Below are positions 46,878 through 56,984 of a stretch of 64,000 nt of DNA, one piece after another (within the stretch, counting starts at the first letter, position 1; each line of letters starts with the position of its first letter). Position numbers and translations under genes: made by a program. The notes under the pieces are model-generated. The model ran no database searches. It saw only the letters and a program-made list of their open reading frames with translations, and was not told the origin of the DNA. The DNA comes from Marinobacter shengliensis (GTDB taxonomy: Bacteria; Pseudomonadota; Gammaproteobacteria; Pseudomonadales; Oleiphilaceae), in contig NZ_PXNO01000021.1 of the NCBI RefSeq assembly GCF_003007715.1, forward strand, positions 372,001 to 436,000, given 5' to 3'.

Positions 46878-47129
46878 ATGAAAGGGCCACAGGACTTTTT
46901 TGCTCAGTTACAGGGCCAGTTTGGCCAGTTCGTTCCGGATATGGCTCGGGCTGCGAAAGACGATTTTGAGGCCCAGGCCAGAGCAACGGTGATGACGGTC
47001 ATGTCGAAGCTGGAACTGGTCACCCGCGAAGAGTTCGATGCCCAGCAGGCGGTATTGATGAGAACCCGTGAAAAAGTGGAAGCGCTTGAGAAGCGGGTTG
47101 CCGAACTCGAGCAGAAACTGTCCTCATAA
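46878..47129 (+). CDS. ubiK: UbiK accessory factor (BMFP family)
   Basis: An 83-residue protein of the YqiC/UbiK family, which helps aerobic ubiquinone synthesis by assisting UbiJ and the Ubi complex. The N-terminus is an amphipathic membrane-associating helix; the C-terminal half is a coiled coil (TREEFDAQQAVLMRTREKVEALEKRVAELEQ in shortened form: EEFDAQQAVL, EALEKRVAEL) that trimerises. It lies directly upstream of the yifB-type gene, as commonly seen. Confidence 0.9.
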   Translation: MKGPQDFFAQLQGQFGQFVPDMARAAKDDFEAQARATVMTVMSKLELVTREEFDAQQAVLMRTREKVEALEKRVAELEQKLSS

Positions 47130-47202
47130 TGACCGGTCTGGCCCGGCCCGCAGGATGCAGCGGCCGGGACTTGTAAGAAACTGATTGCCAAGGAAGGTTG
47201 CC

Positions 47203-48729
47203 ATGCTTGCTATTGTCCATTCCCGTGCCAGTATCGGTGTGTCTGCACCGGCAGTGACTGTTGAAGTGCATCTGTCTGGCGGACTGCCGGCCCTGTCGAT
47301 TGTTGGATTGCCGGAAACCGGTGTGCGTGAGAGCAAAGACCGGGTTCGCAGTGCCTTGATCAACGCCGGGTTCGAATTCCCCGCCCGTCGAATCACCATT
47401 AACCTGGCCCCCGCAGACCTGCCCAAAGAGGGTGGACGCTTCGACCTGCCCATCGCCCTTGGCATCCTCGCCGCTTCCGGGCAGATTCCCGCCGAAAGTC
47501 TCAAAGACCTCGAGTTCATTGGCGAGTTGTCCCTGGATGGCGCATTACGGCCCCTGAAAGGCGTATTGCCGGCGGTACTGGCGGCAAGAGGCGCCGGTCG
47601 CGCGCTGTTGCTTCCCCAAGACAATGCTGAAGAGGCCGCGCTGGCCAGCGATGATGACGTGTTTGCCGCCAGCCACATACTGACCGTCTGTGAGCATTTG
47701 TCTGGTCGCGCCCGGATATCCCCGGTAGCTCGAGCCCAGCCAGAAGCCGGGCCCCGGGACGAGGGGCTGGACCTCGCGGACGTCCGGGGCCAGCAGGTTC
47801 CCCGACGGGCCCTGGAAGTGGCGGCTGCCGGCGGGCACAATCTTCTGCTGTTTGGCCCGCCAGGCACCGGCAAAAGCATGCTGGCCAGCCGGCTGCCCGG
47901 CATACTGCCAGCCCTGGACGACGCCGCGGCCATGGAGGTGGCCAGTGTGCATTCGGTCGCCGGCCTTCCCCTCAAGCCCGGTGGTTGGCGGCAGGCTCCA
48001 TTCCGCTCCCCGCACCATACCGCTTCGGCGGTGGCGCTGGTGGGAGGTGGTAGCAGCCCAAGGCCCGGAGAAATCTCCCTGGCCCATCGAGGCGTACTGT
48101 TTCTTGACGAGTTGCCAGAGTTCCAGCGCCGCGTGTTGGAGGTATTGCGGGAACCTATGGAAACCGGTGAAATTTCCATCAGTCGGGCTGCACGGCAGGT
48201 CACTTTTCCTGCCCGATTCCAGGTGGTTGCTGCTATGAACCCTTGCCCGTGCGGCTACAGTGGGCATCCGACCATGGAGTGTCAGTGTACGCCGCAGCAG
48301 GTCATGCGCTATCGCTCCCGGATATCCGGGCCGTTGCTGGACCGGTTTGACCTGCACGTTGAAGTGCCGGTGCAGGCCGGGGGCGTGTTGTTGGGGGCGG
48401 GTGAAACCGGAGAGTCCAGCGCCAGCGTCCGGGAACGGGTGCTACGGGCCCGGGCCAGGCAGTCAGAACGGGGCGTGCTCAATGCGGCCCTTGCTGGCAA
48501 GGCGTTGCACGAGGCCAGCCATCTGAATGCGGAGAGCGAGAAACTGCTGTCCGGAGCCATGGAGAAACTTGGGTTGTCTGCGCGGGCGTTGCATCGGATT
48601 CTGCGAGTGGCCCGCACCCTGGCGGACCTGGATGGCCAGCCAGCGGTAACCCGAAACTATCTGATGGAAGCGCTCGGCTACCGGCAACTGGACCGTCAAC
48701 AGGGGCAAAGCTCGGTTGTCTCCGCTTGA
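47203..48729 (+). CDS. YifB-type Mg-chelatase-like AAA ATPase (ComM family)
   Basis: A 508-residue protein. An N-terminal Lon-protease-like fold (about 1-165) with GLPALSIVGLPE, and an AAA domain (about 190-400) with Walker A GPPGTGKSM (about 219-227), HHTASAVALVGGG, Walker B VLFLDELPEF and the zinc-like cysteine cluster NPCPCGY...C. A C-terminal helical domain follows. ComM, a close relative, is a branch-migration helicase needed in natural transformation; pilT/pilU in the window fit but do not prove such a role. ATG 47203 has AAGGAAGG upstream; an in-frame ATG at 47185 is less good. Confidence 0.9.
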   Translation: MLAIVHSRASIGVSAPAVTVEVHLSGGLPALSIVGLPETGVRESKDRVRSALINAGFEFPARRITINLAPADLPKEGGRFDLPIALGILAASGQIPAESLKDLEFIGELSLDGALRPLKGVLPAVLAARGAGRALLLPQDNAEEAALASDDDVFAASHILTVCEHLSGRARISPVARAQPEAGPRDEGLDLADVRGQQVPRRALEVAAAGGHNLLLFGPPGTGKSMLASRLPGILPALDDAAAMEVASVHSVAGLPLKPGGWRQAPFRSPHHTASAVALVGGGSSPRPGEISLAHRGVLFLDELPEFQRRVLEVLREPMETGEISISRAARQVTFPARFQVVAAMNPCPCGYSGHPTMECQCTPQQVMRYRSRISGPLLDRFDLHVEVPVQAGGVLLGAGETGESSASVRERVLRARARQSERGVLNAALAGKALHEASHLNAESEKLLSGAMEKLGLSARALHRILRVARTLADLDGQPAVTRNYLMEALGYRQLDRQQGQSSVVSA

Positions 48730-48801
48730 GGCGGTCTACTCTGGTAAACTGGCGGGTAACGTTCCCTAAATCAGATCCGTATTGACGGTTGAGGACCACA
48801 G

Positions 48802-49527
48802 ATGACTGACCAGCATGAGACGCACGATGCCTCCGGCGACAACCCGATCACCACCCGCCGCGGTGTTCGCAGTTTTGTCTTGCGCCAGGGCCGGATGACC
48901 GAGGGTCAGAAAAAGGCCTATGAACGCAGCTGGCCCAAGTACGGCCTGACCCGCGACAACGGCATGATCGACCCGAGGGAAGTGTTTGGCCGGGACAACA
49001 TGCTGAATCTGGAGATTGGGTTTGGCATGGGGAAATCCCTGGCGGATATGGCGGAAGCGGCCCCCGAGCAGGACTTTATCGGTGTGGAAGTGCACTTGCC
49101 CGGTGTTGGAGCCTTGCTCAAAGAGGTGGAGGATCGCGGACTTGAGAACGTGCGCGTTTACAATATCGACGCCAATGACGTCATCGACTTGTGCTTACCA
49201 GATGCCAGCCTGGACCGTGTGATGGTGTTCTTTCCGGACCCCTGGCACAAGAAAAAGCACCACAAACGTCGCCTGATCCAGCACGACTTTGTTCAGAGGA
49301 TTCGTCACAAACTCCGCGTTGGTGGCATTCTGCACCTGGCGACGGACTGGGAAAACTACGCCGAGCACATGCTGGAAGTGATGAACGATTCGGAAGGGTT
49401 CGCCAATACTCAGGAGCAGGGTGGCTACTCACCGCGCCCGGATGACCGTCCGATCACCAAATTCGAAAAGCGTGGTGAAAATCTTGGCCACGGAGTCTGG
49501 GATTTGTTGTTCTATCGCACCAATTGA
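48802..49527 (+). CDS. trmB: tRNA (guanine-N7)-methyltransferase
   Basis: A 241-residue SAM enzyme that methylates G46 of t[15 protein letters not shown] is the SAM-binding loop; [16 protein letters not shown] is the catalytic and tRNA-binding signature of TrmB. The N-terminal 50 residues include the usual basic [14 protein letters not shown] segment. Convergent with the small membrane-protein gene at 49540. Confidence 0.95.
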   Translation: MTDQHETHDASGDNPITTRRGVRSFVLRQGRMTEGQKKAYERSWPKYGLTRDNGMIDPREVFGRDNMLNLEIGFGMGKSLADMAEAAPEQDFIGVEVHLPGVGALLKEVEDRGLENVRVYNIDANDVIDLCLPDASLDRVMVFFPDPWHKKKHHKRRLIQHDFVQRIRHKLRVGGILHLATDWENYAEHMLEVMNDSEGFANTQEQGGYSPRPDDRPITKFEKRGENLGHGVWDLLFYRTN

Positions 49528-49539
49528 GGCGGGACGGTG

Positions 49540-50088
49540 TCAGGAGTGGCTCAGCGGATGCCGGCGGGCAGCCCGGATGATGACAAGTCCGGCCACTCCG
49601 AGCAGCAGCCCGGTGAATTTGATCAACGCGAGGATAGTGGCGGTCATGCTCATGGAGTCTGTGGGCGGGCTCAGGTTGTTCAGCAGTACAATGTTCTCCG
49701 CCACGTCACTCAGCCCTGCCGTGATAAACAGCGCGCGCACCCAGCGTGCGACCTTGCGCTCCCGGATGCCGGGCCTGTCCCGGGTGAAGTGTCTGGTCAA
49801 CTGCAACAGCGCGGCCAGGTAAGCCACGACAAACAGAAAGTCTACCCACAATGACGCTTTTGCCCAGATCAAGCCGTTCTCGCGCCAGCTGCGGATAATG
49901 GCGTAGGCCTGGTCTGCCGTGCCTGCCAGTTGGAAGCTGACAATGCCCTGAGGGGCAGAACCGGTCTTCAGGGGTTGGTTGATGGCCATCAGAACCAGAA
50001 ACAGCGCCACCGCCACCACGATGGATACCTTCATGGGCGGTTTCATCGGGCGAGGCCCGGATGGCACGGTGTGCTGAGCTGAATTCAT
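49540..50088 (-). CDS. Hypothetical four-helix membrane protein
   Basis: A 182-residue inner-membrane protein with hydrophobic segments at about residues 22-38, 78-97, 112-130 and 145-170. Polar loop DRPGIRERKVARWVR lies between the second and third helices. I do not recognise a named family. The ATG overlaps the hemW stop (ATGA at 50088), so it is translated with hemW and probably belongs to the rdgB-hemW operon. Confidence 0.75.
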   Translation of the reverse strand: MNSAQHTVPSGPRPMKPPMKVSIVVAVALFLVLMAINQPLKTGSAPQGIVSFQLAGTADQAYAIIRSWRENGLIWAKASLWVDFLFVVAYLAALLQLTRHFTRDRPGIRERKVARWVRALFITAGLSDVAENIVLLNNLSPPTDSMSMTATILALIKFTGLLLGVAGLVIIRAARRHPLSHS

Positions 50089-51233
50089 CAGAGGAAGTGC
50101 TCCAGCAGGCTATTCAGGTAACGCTGTCCTTGCTCGGTCGCCTGCAGGCGATCAGGGGTCAGCAGATGTTGTTTGCGTAATTGCTCAAGTTGTACCGCAA
50201 CTGACGACAAGGGTAAACCTGTACGCTCAAGATACAGTTGTTCCGACGTGCCCCGTTTCAGGCGTAACGCATTCATCATGAACTCCAGCGGCCGGTCCTC
50301 CGGTGCCAGCTCTTCGCTACCGGAGGTGCGGGAGCCGATCCTTTGCAGGTAGGCGTCTGGTTGCCGGGTTTTCCAGTACCGCAGAATCCGGCCGTCGGCC
50401 AGGCTGACTTTGCCGTGAGCGCCGGCACCCAGCGCCAGATAGTCGCCAAAGCTCCAGTAATTCAGGTTATGTCTGCTTTCCCGGCCGGGCAAGCTCCAGG
50501 CCGAGATCTCGTAATCATCGAAGCCCGCTGACCGAAGATGGGCTGCCCCCTGCTGATAAATGTCCCAGAGCCGATCGTCGTCCGGCAACGCCGGTGGTCG
50601 CGAGAAAAATTCGGTGTTCGGCTCAATGGTGAGTTGGTACCAGGACAGGTGGGTTGGCCGGTGGGCCAGTGCGGCGTGCAGGTCGCTGACCGCCTGTTCC
50701 GGAGTTTGCCCCGGCAGGCCGTGAATCAGATCGATGTTGAAATTGTCGAACCCGGCAGCCCGGGCGGATTCGATGGCTCGGTGGGCCATGGCCTGATCGT
50801 GGATACGGCCGAGGGATTGCAGGTGTTCCGGGTGAAAACTCTGTACCCCGATGGACAGCCGGTTGATGCCGGCTGCGCGGAAACTTTCGAAGCGGCCCGC
50901 TTCCAGCGTGCCGGGATTGGCTTCCAGGGTAATTTCCGCATCGGTTGAAAACGCCAGGCGTTGGCGGAGCCCGTCGAACAGCTGTTCGTAGAAGGCGCCG
51001 CTCATCAGGGAAGGAGTACCGCCGCCGATAAAGACGGTTTCGATAGGGCGCCCCAGGATATAGAACAGGTCCTGATCCAGATCCTCCAGAATGGCGTTCA
51101 GATAGGCCGTTTCCGGAATTTCCCTCTTGACGGCATGTGAATTGAAGTCACAGTAGGGGCATTTGCGCACGCACCAGGGCACGTGGATGTACAGGCTCAG
51201 TGGCGGGCAGACCGCAACCGGGGTGGCGGTCAT
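50088..51233 (-). CDS. hemW: Radical SAM family heme chaperone HemW
   Basis: A 381-residue protein with the radical SAM cluster in PWCVRKCPYCDFNSH (Cys21, Cys25, Cys28), then FIGGGTPSLM, and NRLSIGVQSF. HemW transfers heme to membrane proteins and was earlier misnamed coproporphyrinogen III oxidase; the HemN-specific extra N-terminal region is missing. It follows rdgB by four bases, a common pairing. Confidence 0.94.
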   Translation of the reverse strand: MTATPVAVCPPLSLYIHVPWCVRKCPYCDFNSHAVKREIPETAYLNAILEDLDQDLFYILGRPIETVFIGGGTPSLMSGAFYEQLFDGLRQRLAFSTDAEITLEANPGTLEAGRFESFRAAGINRLSIGVQSFHPEHLQSLGRIHDQAMAHRAIESARAAGFDNFNIDLIHGLPGQTPEQAVSDLHAALAHRPTHLSWYQLTIEPNTEFFSRPPALPDDDRLWDIYQQGAAHLRSAGFDDYEISAWSLPGRESRHNLNYWSFGDYLALGAGAHGKVSLADGRILRYWKTRQPDAYLQRIGSRTSGSEELAPEDRPLEFMMNALRLKRGTSEQLYLERTGLPLSSVAVQLEQLRKQHLLTPDRLQATEQGQRYLNSLLEHFL

Positions 51234-51237
51234 GGGT

Positions 51238-51837
51238 TTACCGCTCCGCCTGGAGTTGTTCCAGCAGGCTGGCCAGGGCCCGGCCCCGATGGCTGATCTT
51301 GCCTTTCTGTGCCCGGGTCAGTTCTGCGGCGCTGCAGTTGAACTCCGGCGCCAGGAATACAGGGTCATAACCGAAGCCGCCGTCACCCCGGGGCTCGGTC
51401 AGGATCTGCCCGGGCCAGCGGCCATGGCAAATGATCGGCGTGGGGTCGTCGGCATGTCGAAGATACACCAGAACACAATGGAACTGGGCACTGCGTTGTG
51501 CGGCGGGAACGTCGTTCAAGGCATCCAGAAGTGCCGCCACGTTGTCGGCGTCGGAAGCGGCGTCGCCGGCGTACCGCGCCGAGCGCACGCCGGGCTCGCC
51601 ATTGAGGGCATCCACGGCCAGGCCGCTGTCGTCTGCCAGGGCCGGCAGCCCGGTTTCCCGGGCGGCATGGCGGGCTTTGAGGATGGCGTTTTCAACGAAG
51701 GTGACCGCCGGTTCTTCGGCCTCGCTCACGCCAAGTTCGCCCTGGGCAACCGGCTGCAACCCCAAGGGGCTGAGCAGTTCTGTCAGTTCGGCAATCTTGC
51801 CTTTGTTATTGCTGGCGATGACAAATTTCTGGCTCAT
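51238..51837 (-). CDS. rdgB: XTP/dITP (non-canonical purine NTP) pyrophosphatase
   Basis: A 199-residue Ham1-fold enzyme that removes dITP and XTP from the nucleotide pool. [14 protein letters not shown] is the substrate-binding N-terminus, [24 protein letters not shown] the metal-binding core, and [10 protein letters not shown] near the C-terminus is conserved. An ATG 12 bases upstream (51849) overlaps the DUF4426 gene; MSQKF at 51837 gives the usual start. Confidence 0.95.
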   Translation of the reverse strand: MSQKFVIASNNKGKIAELTELLSPLGLQPVAQGELGVSEAEEPAVTFVENAILKARHAARETGLPALADDSGLAVDALNGEPGVRSARYAGDAASDADNVAALLDALNDVPAAQRSAQFHCVLVYLRHADDPTPIICHGRWPGQILTEPRGDGGFGYDPVFLAPEFNCSAAELTRAQKGKISHRGRALASLLEQLQAER

Positions 51838-51841
51838 GGTG

Positions 51842-52291
51842 TCAGTCATTGAACAGGGTATGGGAGAAACGAACTGGCAGATCCCGGTTGTGGCCAGTGG
51901 GCCGGGCCGTGATGTTGAACGTCATCAGGTCGCCGGAACGGTACTGGTACTGGGCGATGAAATAGACTGCATCACCCTCCTGAATACGACGGAAGGCCAG
52001 GAAATTCACCTGCTGGATGTCATTGGTCACCTGGCCCTGTACCTGCCCGCCAACCGGCCGGATCTGGCCATGCTCACCTTCGGTCATAATGGAAATGTTG
52101 ATGATGCCAATGCCCCGGCTGCGTTGCAGGTTGTTGGCCCTGGCGACTTCCGGGTCAAGGAAGGTGCTTGGGAAAACGCTCCAGTGCACCTGATAGTCAC
52201 CGAAGTCTTCCTGGCCGGCCTGCGCCTGAGCGAATAACAGCAGTCCCAGGGTCAGGGTCAGTAGGCGAGTGATCGAACGAGTCATCATCAT
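51842..52291 (-). CDS. DUF4426 periplasmic protein
   Basis: A 149-residue secreted protein with a signal peptide ([16 protein letters not shown]..., cleavage near AQA/GQ, residue 26). The mature part has [19 protein letters not shown] and a C-terminal [11 protein letters not shown], matching DUF4426, which has no known function. The frame extends upstream into metW, but the ATG cluster at 52291 begins the signal peptide. It overlaps metW's stop by four bases, so it is coupled to the met genes and rdgB. Confidence 0.85.
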   Translation of the reverse strand: MMMTRSITRLLTLTLGLLLFAQAQAGQEDFGDYQVHWSVFPSTFLDPEVARANNLQRSRGIGIINISIMTEGEHGQIRPVGGQVQGQVTNDIQQVNFLAFRRIQEGDAVYFIAQYQYRSGDLMTFNITARPTGHNRDLPVRFSHTLFND

Positions 52292-52890
52292 GGGTTCTCC
52301 CGCGTGATTCGATAGATGGCAATTTCCCCCAACAGGTTCGGCCAGAGCCTGGCCAGCCAGCTGTTCTGATGCTGACCGTCTACCACCCGGCGGCTCTTGA
52401 TGCGAATGCCTTTCTGACGGCACAAGGCTTCAAAATCCTTGAAGGTGCATAGCCGTATGTTGGGGGTGTTATACCATTTATACGGTAGTGCGTCGGATTC
52501 GGGCATACGGCCACTCAGAGCCAGTCCCCAGCGCAGGCGCCAATGGGCAAAGTTGGGGAAGGTGACGATGCCCTCTCGGCCGACCCGGAGCATCTCTTCG
52601 ATCACTTTGTCCGGTCGCCGCACCGCTTGCAGGGCCTGGGTCATCAGAACCACGTCGAACATGCCGTCGTCAAAATTGTCCAGCCCCTGGGTGTCCAGGT
52701 TCTGCTCGATCACGCTCACCCCTTTCGCCATACAGGTGGTGATGTGGTCCGGGTTGATCTCCAGGCCAAACCCCGTGGCGCCTCGCTCCCGCTGAAGAAA
52801 GTCCAGCAGGGTGCCATTGCCGCAACCCAGGTCCAGTACGTGATGCCCTGGCTGGACCCATTGCTGGATGATGTCCAGGTCTGGTCTCAT
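52288..52890 (-). CDS. metW: MetW methionine biosynthesis protein
   Basis: A 200-residue class I methyltransferase-like protein with [15 protein letters not shown] at about residues 20-34 and [10 protein letters not shown] as the second nucleotide-binding segment. MetW is regularly coupled to MetX in proteobacteria and is thought to be required for full acyltransferase activity. It overlaps metX by four bases. Confidence 0.93.
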   Translation of the reverse strand: MRPDLDIIQQWVQPGHHVLDLGCGNGTLLDFLQRERGATGFGLEINPDHITTCMAKGVSVIEQNLDTQGLDNFDDGMFDVVLMTQALQAVRRPDKVIEEMLRVGREGIVTFPNFAHWRLRWGLALSGRMPESDALPYKWYNTPNIRLCTFKDFEALCRQKGIRIKSRRVVDGQHQNSWLARLWPNLLGEIAIYRITRENP

Positions 52891-54035
52891 GCGCCCACCT
52901 CCCGTGCTACCCGGTCCATATAGGCGGTGAAAATATCGGTGTACCTGGGGGTTGGAATCAGGAACGCGTCATGGCCCCAGGGGGCATCGATTTCGGCGTA
53001 GCTGACCTTCTTGCGGGCAGAGATCATGGCGTTCACCATCTCTTCGGAGCGTTCGGGCGAAAAGCGCCAGTCGGTGCTGAATGACAGCACCAGGTACTCG
53101 CAGCTTGCCGGTGCCAGAGCCTTGGCCAGATCCCCGCCGGCGGCATAGGCCGGATCGAAGTAGTCCAGGGCCCGGGTCATCAACAGGTAGGTGTTGGCAT
53201 CAAAGCTTTCTGAGAAACGCTCGCCCTGGTAACGAAGGTAACTTTCTACCTGGAACTCGGCGTCGAACCCGAACTTGTAGGCCTCTTCCCGCAACTCCCG
53301 GCCGAATTTCTCACCCATGGAGGCGTCGGACAGGTAGGTGATGTGGCCGACCATACGGGCCAGCATCAGGCCCCGGCGAGGCACCGCGCCAAAATCGTAG
53401 TATCGGCCGTCGTGGAACTCCCGGTCGGAGGTAATGGCCTGGCGAGCCACTTCATTGAAGGCGATATTTTGTGCACTGAGTCGGGGCGTGGACGCAATCA
53501 CCACCGAGTGACGCAACCGTTCCGGGTAGTCCAGGCTCCACTGCAACGCCTGCATGCCACCCAGCGAACCACCGACCACCGCGGCCCATTGTTCGATGCC
53601 CAGGTGGTCAGCCAGGTAAGCCTGGCTTTTTACCCAGTCGGCAACGGTAATCACCGGGAAGTCCGGGCCATAGGGTTTGCCGGTTGCCGGGTTGGTGGAA
53701 TTGGGGCCGGTGCTGCCGTGGCAGCCTCCCAGATTGTTCAGGCTGACCACAAAAAAACGATTGGTATCGATGGGCTTGCCCGGGCCGATGCAGCTGTCCC
53801 ACCAGCCAGGTTTCTTGTCTTCCATGCTGTGATAGCCCGCAGCATGGTGATGGCCGCTGAGTGCATGGCAAATCAGCACTGCGTTGCTGGCGTCCGGATT
53901 AAGGGTGCCGTAGGTCTCCACCACCAGGTCGTAACTGTCCAGGGTCTGGCCGCACGCCAGTTCGATCGGCGTGTCAAAGCGAATGGTTTGGGGGCTTACA
54001 AGGCCCACGGAGTCCGAGGGCAGGGAATCAGGCAT
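52887..54035 (-). CDS. metX: Homoserine O-acyltransferase (MetX)
   Basis: A 382-residue alpha/beta-hydrolase that acylates homoserine for methionine synthesis. The nucleophile is in [12 protein letters not shown], the catalytic Asp in [12 protein letters not shown] and the His in [28 protein letters not shown] is the substrate-loop signature. Paired with metW, MetX proteins often use succinyl-CoA rather than acetyl-CoA; I cannot settle this from the residues seen here. Confidence 0.94.
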   Translation of the reverse strand: MPDSLPSDSVGLVSPQTIRFDTPIELACGQTLDSYDLVVETYGTLNPDASNAVLICHALSGHHHAAGYHSMEDKKPGWWDSCIGPGKPIDTNRFFVVSLNNLGGCHGSTGPNSTNPATGKPYGPDFPVITVADWVKSQAYLADHLGIEQWAAVVGGSLGGMQALQWSLDYPERLRHSVVIASTPRLSAQNIAFNEVARQAITSDREFHDGRYYDFGAVPRRGLMLARMVGHITYLSDASMGEKFGRELREEAYKFGFDAEFQVESYLRYQGERFSESFDANTYLLMTRALDYFDPAYAAGGDLAKALAPASCEYLVLSFSTDWRFSPERSEEMVNAMISARKKVSYAEIDAPWGHDAFLIPTPRYTDIFTAYMDRVAREVGA

Positions 54036-54170
54036 GGCGGTGATGAGTTCCTGGTCCGGTCCACAAGTGTCTGGCCATTGGCCTTGAAGTGTTCAGAAAA
54101 GCGCGACAGCATCGCAGTTTAAAGGCGGGTGGGGGTTGCTGCAACCGGCGCGTGGCTGTGGCGCCGTTTT

Positions 54171-54201
54171 CGGGGCCCGCGCGATGTTCGAGCGGGCCCC
54201 G
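54171..54201. terminator. GC-rich hairpin after the dynamin gene
   Basis: A 10-bp perfect stem CGGGGCCCGC (54171-54180) with GCGGGCCCCG (54192-54201), loop of 11. It lies directly after the dynamin stop at 54207, but no T-run follows on the minus strand, so termination is uncertain. Confidence 0.4.
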
Positions 54202-54206
54202 GTCTT

Positions 54207-56171
54207 TCAGATGGCGCCTGAGATATTGACCACTTTCTGCTGAATCATGGTGGGGGCCGGCTTGCGGATTTGCCGCATCATGGCGTCGGCCAGTTCCAGC
54301 TGTTTACGCAGGTCGGCAATGGCATTATCCAGGCGCTGGCGCTCCGCGCGGCTGTCCCGGTCGCTGCGGACCATGTCGCGCAGGCGCCGGATCTGGTGCT
54401 CCAACAGCTGTTTCTGCTCCATGGAATACTGCATGATCGGCAGCAGAGCTTCCTGGGGCCAGCGTTCGACATCCTTACGCACCCGGCCGTGAAGGGTGCG
54501 AGCTTCGCCCACCATGACGTTGAAGAAGCGGCGCACCAGCAGGGACTGTTCGGTCAGCAGGTTTTTCGGGCTGATGCGAAAGCGCTTGGCTTTCTTGCGC
54601 AGTTCCCGAATGGCGATGACATGGCGGCCCGCCCGCAGCGGGATGGGCTCCAGGTGCCTGGCCCGGGTGTCTTCGTTATAACGGCGATAGATGGCTCCGA
54701 CCATTTTCTCTGCCAGCCGGCCTTCGGCCAGCAGGTTGGTCAGGTCGCTTTCCAACAGTTCAAAGAAATGGTCCATGGCCCGGTTCATGCCGGCGGTGGT
54801 CCAGCTCTTGGACATCATGTGTCGGACCTTGGCTGCGTGGTCTTCAAAACGATCTTCCGCCACCAGTTTTTTCAGCATGTCGCCCTGGGAGTCCATCAGC
54901 CGGCGAGAGGAGCGAAGGGTAATCAGTTTTTTGTAGTAGAAGTCGTAGTCCTTCTGGGCGCGCTCGGCCAGACGCCCCAGTGCGGCTTTGTCCATGGTGG
55001 CGCCGGTGCAGGCCTGGCGCTCTTCCTCCAGGCACTCCAGGCGGTATTGCATGGCCGCCTGACTGTTCTGCAGCATGCCCAGCAGATCGTTGATCAGGTT
55101 CTGGGTAATCAGCTGCTCCTTGTGCATCAGGATGCGCTGAATGATCAGTTGTTCCAGTTGGCCGATATTGGAACGCTCGAACAGGCTTTCGTCCTTGCGT
55201 ACTCGCGACAGCAGGCCCTGTTTGGCGGACAACGGAATCACATCCTGCTGACGGATGCCGAGATGTTCCGCTGTGTAGGTGCGCACGCGCTCGATCGCAT
55301 CCAGTGTATGCTGTTCGCCCTGGAGGTCGTCCCACAGCACATCAATCTTGTTCAGCACGGCGAACCGGCCGGCCCTGTGGTCCGCGTGTTCGGTATCGAT
55401 ATGATCTTTCCAGATCGTCATATCGCTGGCGGTTACGCCGGTGTCCGCACTTAACACAAAAATGACCGCGTGGGCGCGTGGCAGCATACTGATGGTCAGC
55501 TCTGGCTCGGAGCCCAGCGCGTTGAGCCCCGGCGTGTCGAGGATGCGCAGGCCACGCTCGAACAGCGGGTGACGAATGCTGATCTGGGCGTTGCGCCAGG
55601 CAGGCACCAGTACATTGCCGGGGTTGTTGCGATCGTGTTCCAGCATGGCTTCGTCAAAGCCCAACTGGCGCGCTTCGTCAGGGGTCACGCTTTTGATGCG
55701 GGCAACCTCGGCCAGCACTTCGCGCATGACTTCCGGGTTGCGCTCGTCCAGCTCGTGCTTTACCCAGCGCTCAGGCTGCTTGCGCAGTTGCTGCAGGGAA
55801 AGTTCGCCGGTCCGGGTCTCGATGGGCAGGAGCAGCAGGTAGTTCTGGTTGGCGCTGCGATCAAAGAACAGCTCCGTGGGGCACATGGTGGTGCGGCCTG
55901 CCTGGGACGGCAGCATGCGCTGACCGTACTCCGAAAAAAACAGGGCATTGATCAGCTCGGTTTTGCCGCGGGAGTACTCGCCCACAAAGGCGATGGTCAG
56001 CTCATCTTCAATGAGCAGTTCCAGGCCATGGCGAATTCGGGTGCTGACGTCTTCCGAGAACAGATTGTTATCTTGCAGCCAGAGCCGGTACCGGCCAATC
56101 TGCCGTATCAGCTCTTTCTTCCAGTTGTGGTATGCCTCAACCTGCTGCGACAGAGTTCCCTGCTGATTCAT
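54207..56171 (-). CDS. Dynamin-family GTPase
   Basis: A 654-residue bacterial dynamin-like protein. The GTPase domain (about 45-330) has P-loop GEYSRGKT (64-71), RTTMCPTE as switch I, DTPGLNALG as G3 and LNKIDVLW as G4. The C-terminal 300 residues are helical and charged, like the stalk of these proteins; no membrane helix is obvious. Bacterial dynamins reshape membranes, and some defend against membrane damage or phage; function here is unknown. It lies between yggT and metX, genes that I recall as neighbours in Pseudomonas, so it may be an insertion. No second dynamin gene is adjacent, as is common for paired DynA/DynB systems. Confidence 0.88.
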   Translation of the reverse strand: MNQQGTLSQQVEAYHNWKKELIRQIGRYRLWLQDNNLFSEDVSTRIRHGLELLIEDELTIAFVGEYSRGKTELINALFFSEYGQRMLPSQAGRTTMCPTELFFDRSANQNYLLLLPIETRTGELSLQQLRKQPERWVKHELDERNPEVMREVLAEVARIKSVTPDEARQLGFDEAMLEHDRNNPGNVLVPAWRNAQISIRHPLFERGLRILDTPGLNALGSEPELTISMLPRAHAVIFVLSADTGVTASDMTIWKDHIDTEHADHRAGRFAVLNKIDVLWDDLQGEQHTLDAIERVRTYTAEHLGIRQQDVIPLSAKQGLLSRVRKDESLFERSNIGQLEQLIIQRILMHKEQLITQNLINDLLGMLQNSQAAMQYRLECLEEERQACTGATMDKAALGRLAERAQKDYDFYYKKLITLRSSRRLMDSQGDMLKKLVAEDRFEDHAAKVRHMMSKSWTTAGMNRAMDHFFELLESDLTNLLAEGRLAEKMVGAIYRRYNEDTRARHLEPIPLRAGRHVIAIRELRKKAKRFRISPKNLLTEQSLLVRRFFNVMVGEARTLHGRVRKDVERWPQEALLPIMQYSMEQKQLLEHQIRRLRDMVRSDRDSRAERQRLDNAIADLRKQLELADAMMRQIRKPAPTMIQQKVVNISGAI

Positions 56172-56285
56172 TGGATAATCCTTCTGCGCGACTTCCGAGA
56201 TTAAATGACGTTAATAGTAGCCTTTTTAGTCAGTTGGGTGGGGTGCGCCAGTCGGCATTTTTTACGGCAGGTCGGGAACTGATGC

Positions 56286-56322
56286 AAAAAAAGCTTCAGA
56301 ATCATGTTGTTGACGCTGAAGC
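56286..56322 (-). terminator. Intrinsic terminator of the yggS-proC-yggT operon
   Basis: On the minus strand GGCTTCAG, a 16-base loop, CTGAAGC, then seven T. Plus-strand stem arms are 56293-56299 and 56316-56322 with an A-run at 56286-56292. It lies about 55 bases after yggT. Confidence 0.75.
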
Positions 56323-56377
56323 CTTCGGTGTTTCGAAATAGATAAAACTGTAACTGAATGTATATCTGTGAGGCAGG

Positions 56378-56962
56378 TTACATTCCAAGGCCGATGGAGC
56401 CGAGGCCCGCGGCGATCTTCATATGGTCAATCACCACAGAGATGACGTTCAGTATCAGGAACACAATGATTGGTGACAGATCCAACCCGCCCATGGAAGG
56501 CATGACGCTACGCACCGGTCGCATGACCGGTTCGGTAATCTGCGCGACCAGCTGGATAGCCGGGTGGCTGCTTTGCGGGGCAATCCAACTGACCACCACC
56601 ACGGCAATCACTGACCAGAAGTAGATTTTGACAATCAGGCTGAGCACATTCAAAACGGCCCAGACGAGCAGGGTAATCGGATTGATGCCGGGAATCCCGC
56701 CGTTCAGGGCCACCAGGATCAGGAAGAAGGTAATGGCCTGGATAATGACAGCAAGTACCAGCGCTGCCCCATCAATGCCGCCCCAGCCGGGAATGAAACG
56801 GCGCAGCGGGCGTAGCGGCGGATTGGTGGCCTTCACCACAAACTGGGAAATCGGGTTATAGAAGTCGGCCCGGGCCAGCTGTAGCAGGAAGCGCAGCAGT
56901 ACGATGGTCATGTAGAAGGTGGACGCGATCAGCAGGATCGTAATCACAATATCTGCCAGCAT
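56378..56962 (-). CDS. YggT family membrane protein
   Basis: A 194-residue inner-membrane protein with two YGGT repeats: each has two helices followed by a short amphipathic end with the marker NPPLRPLRRFIPG (first) and TEPVMRPVRSVMPSMGG (second). The family is linked to osmotic shock tolerance and to cell division/chromosome organisation. A good GGAGACA precedes the ATG. Third gene of yggS-proC-yggT. Confidence 0.92.
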   Translation of the reverse strand: MLADIVITILLIASTFYMTIVLLRFLLQLARADFYNPISQFVVKATNPPLRPLRRFIPGWGGIDGAALVLAVIIQAITFFLILVALNGGIPGINPITLLVWAVLNVLSLIVKIYFWSVIAVVVVSWIAPQSSHPAIQLVAQITEPVMRPVRSVMPSMGGLDLSPIIVFLILNVISVVIDHMKIAAGLGSIGLGM

Positions 56963-56984
56963 GTAGCTGTGTCTCCGTTAACGG

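Noticed and set aside
54270..55454. Plus-strand open frame of 394 residues
   Set aside because: Antisense to the dynamin GTPase domain, whose four G motifs are in the other strand.
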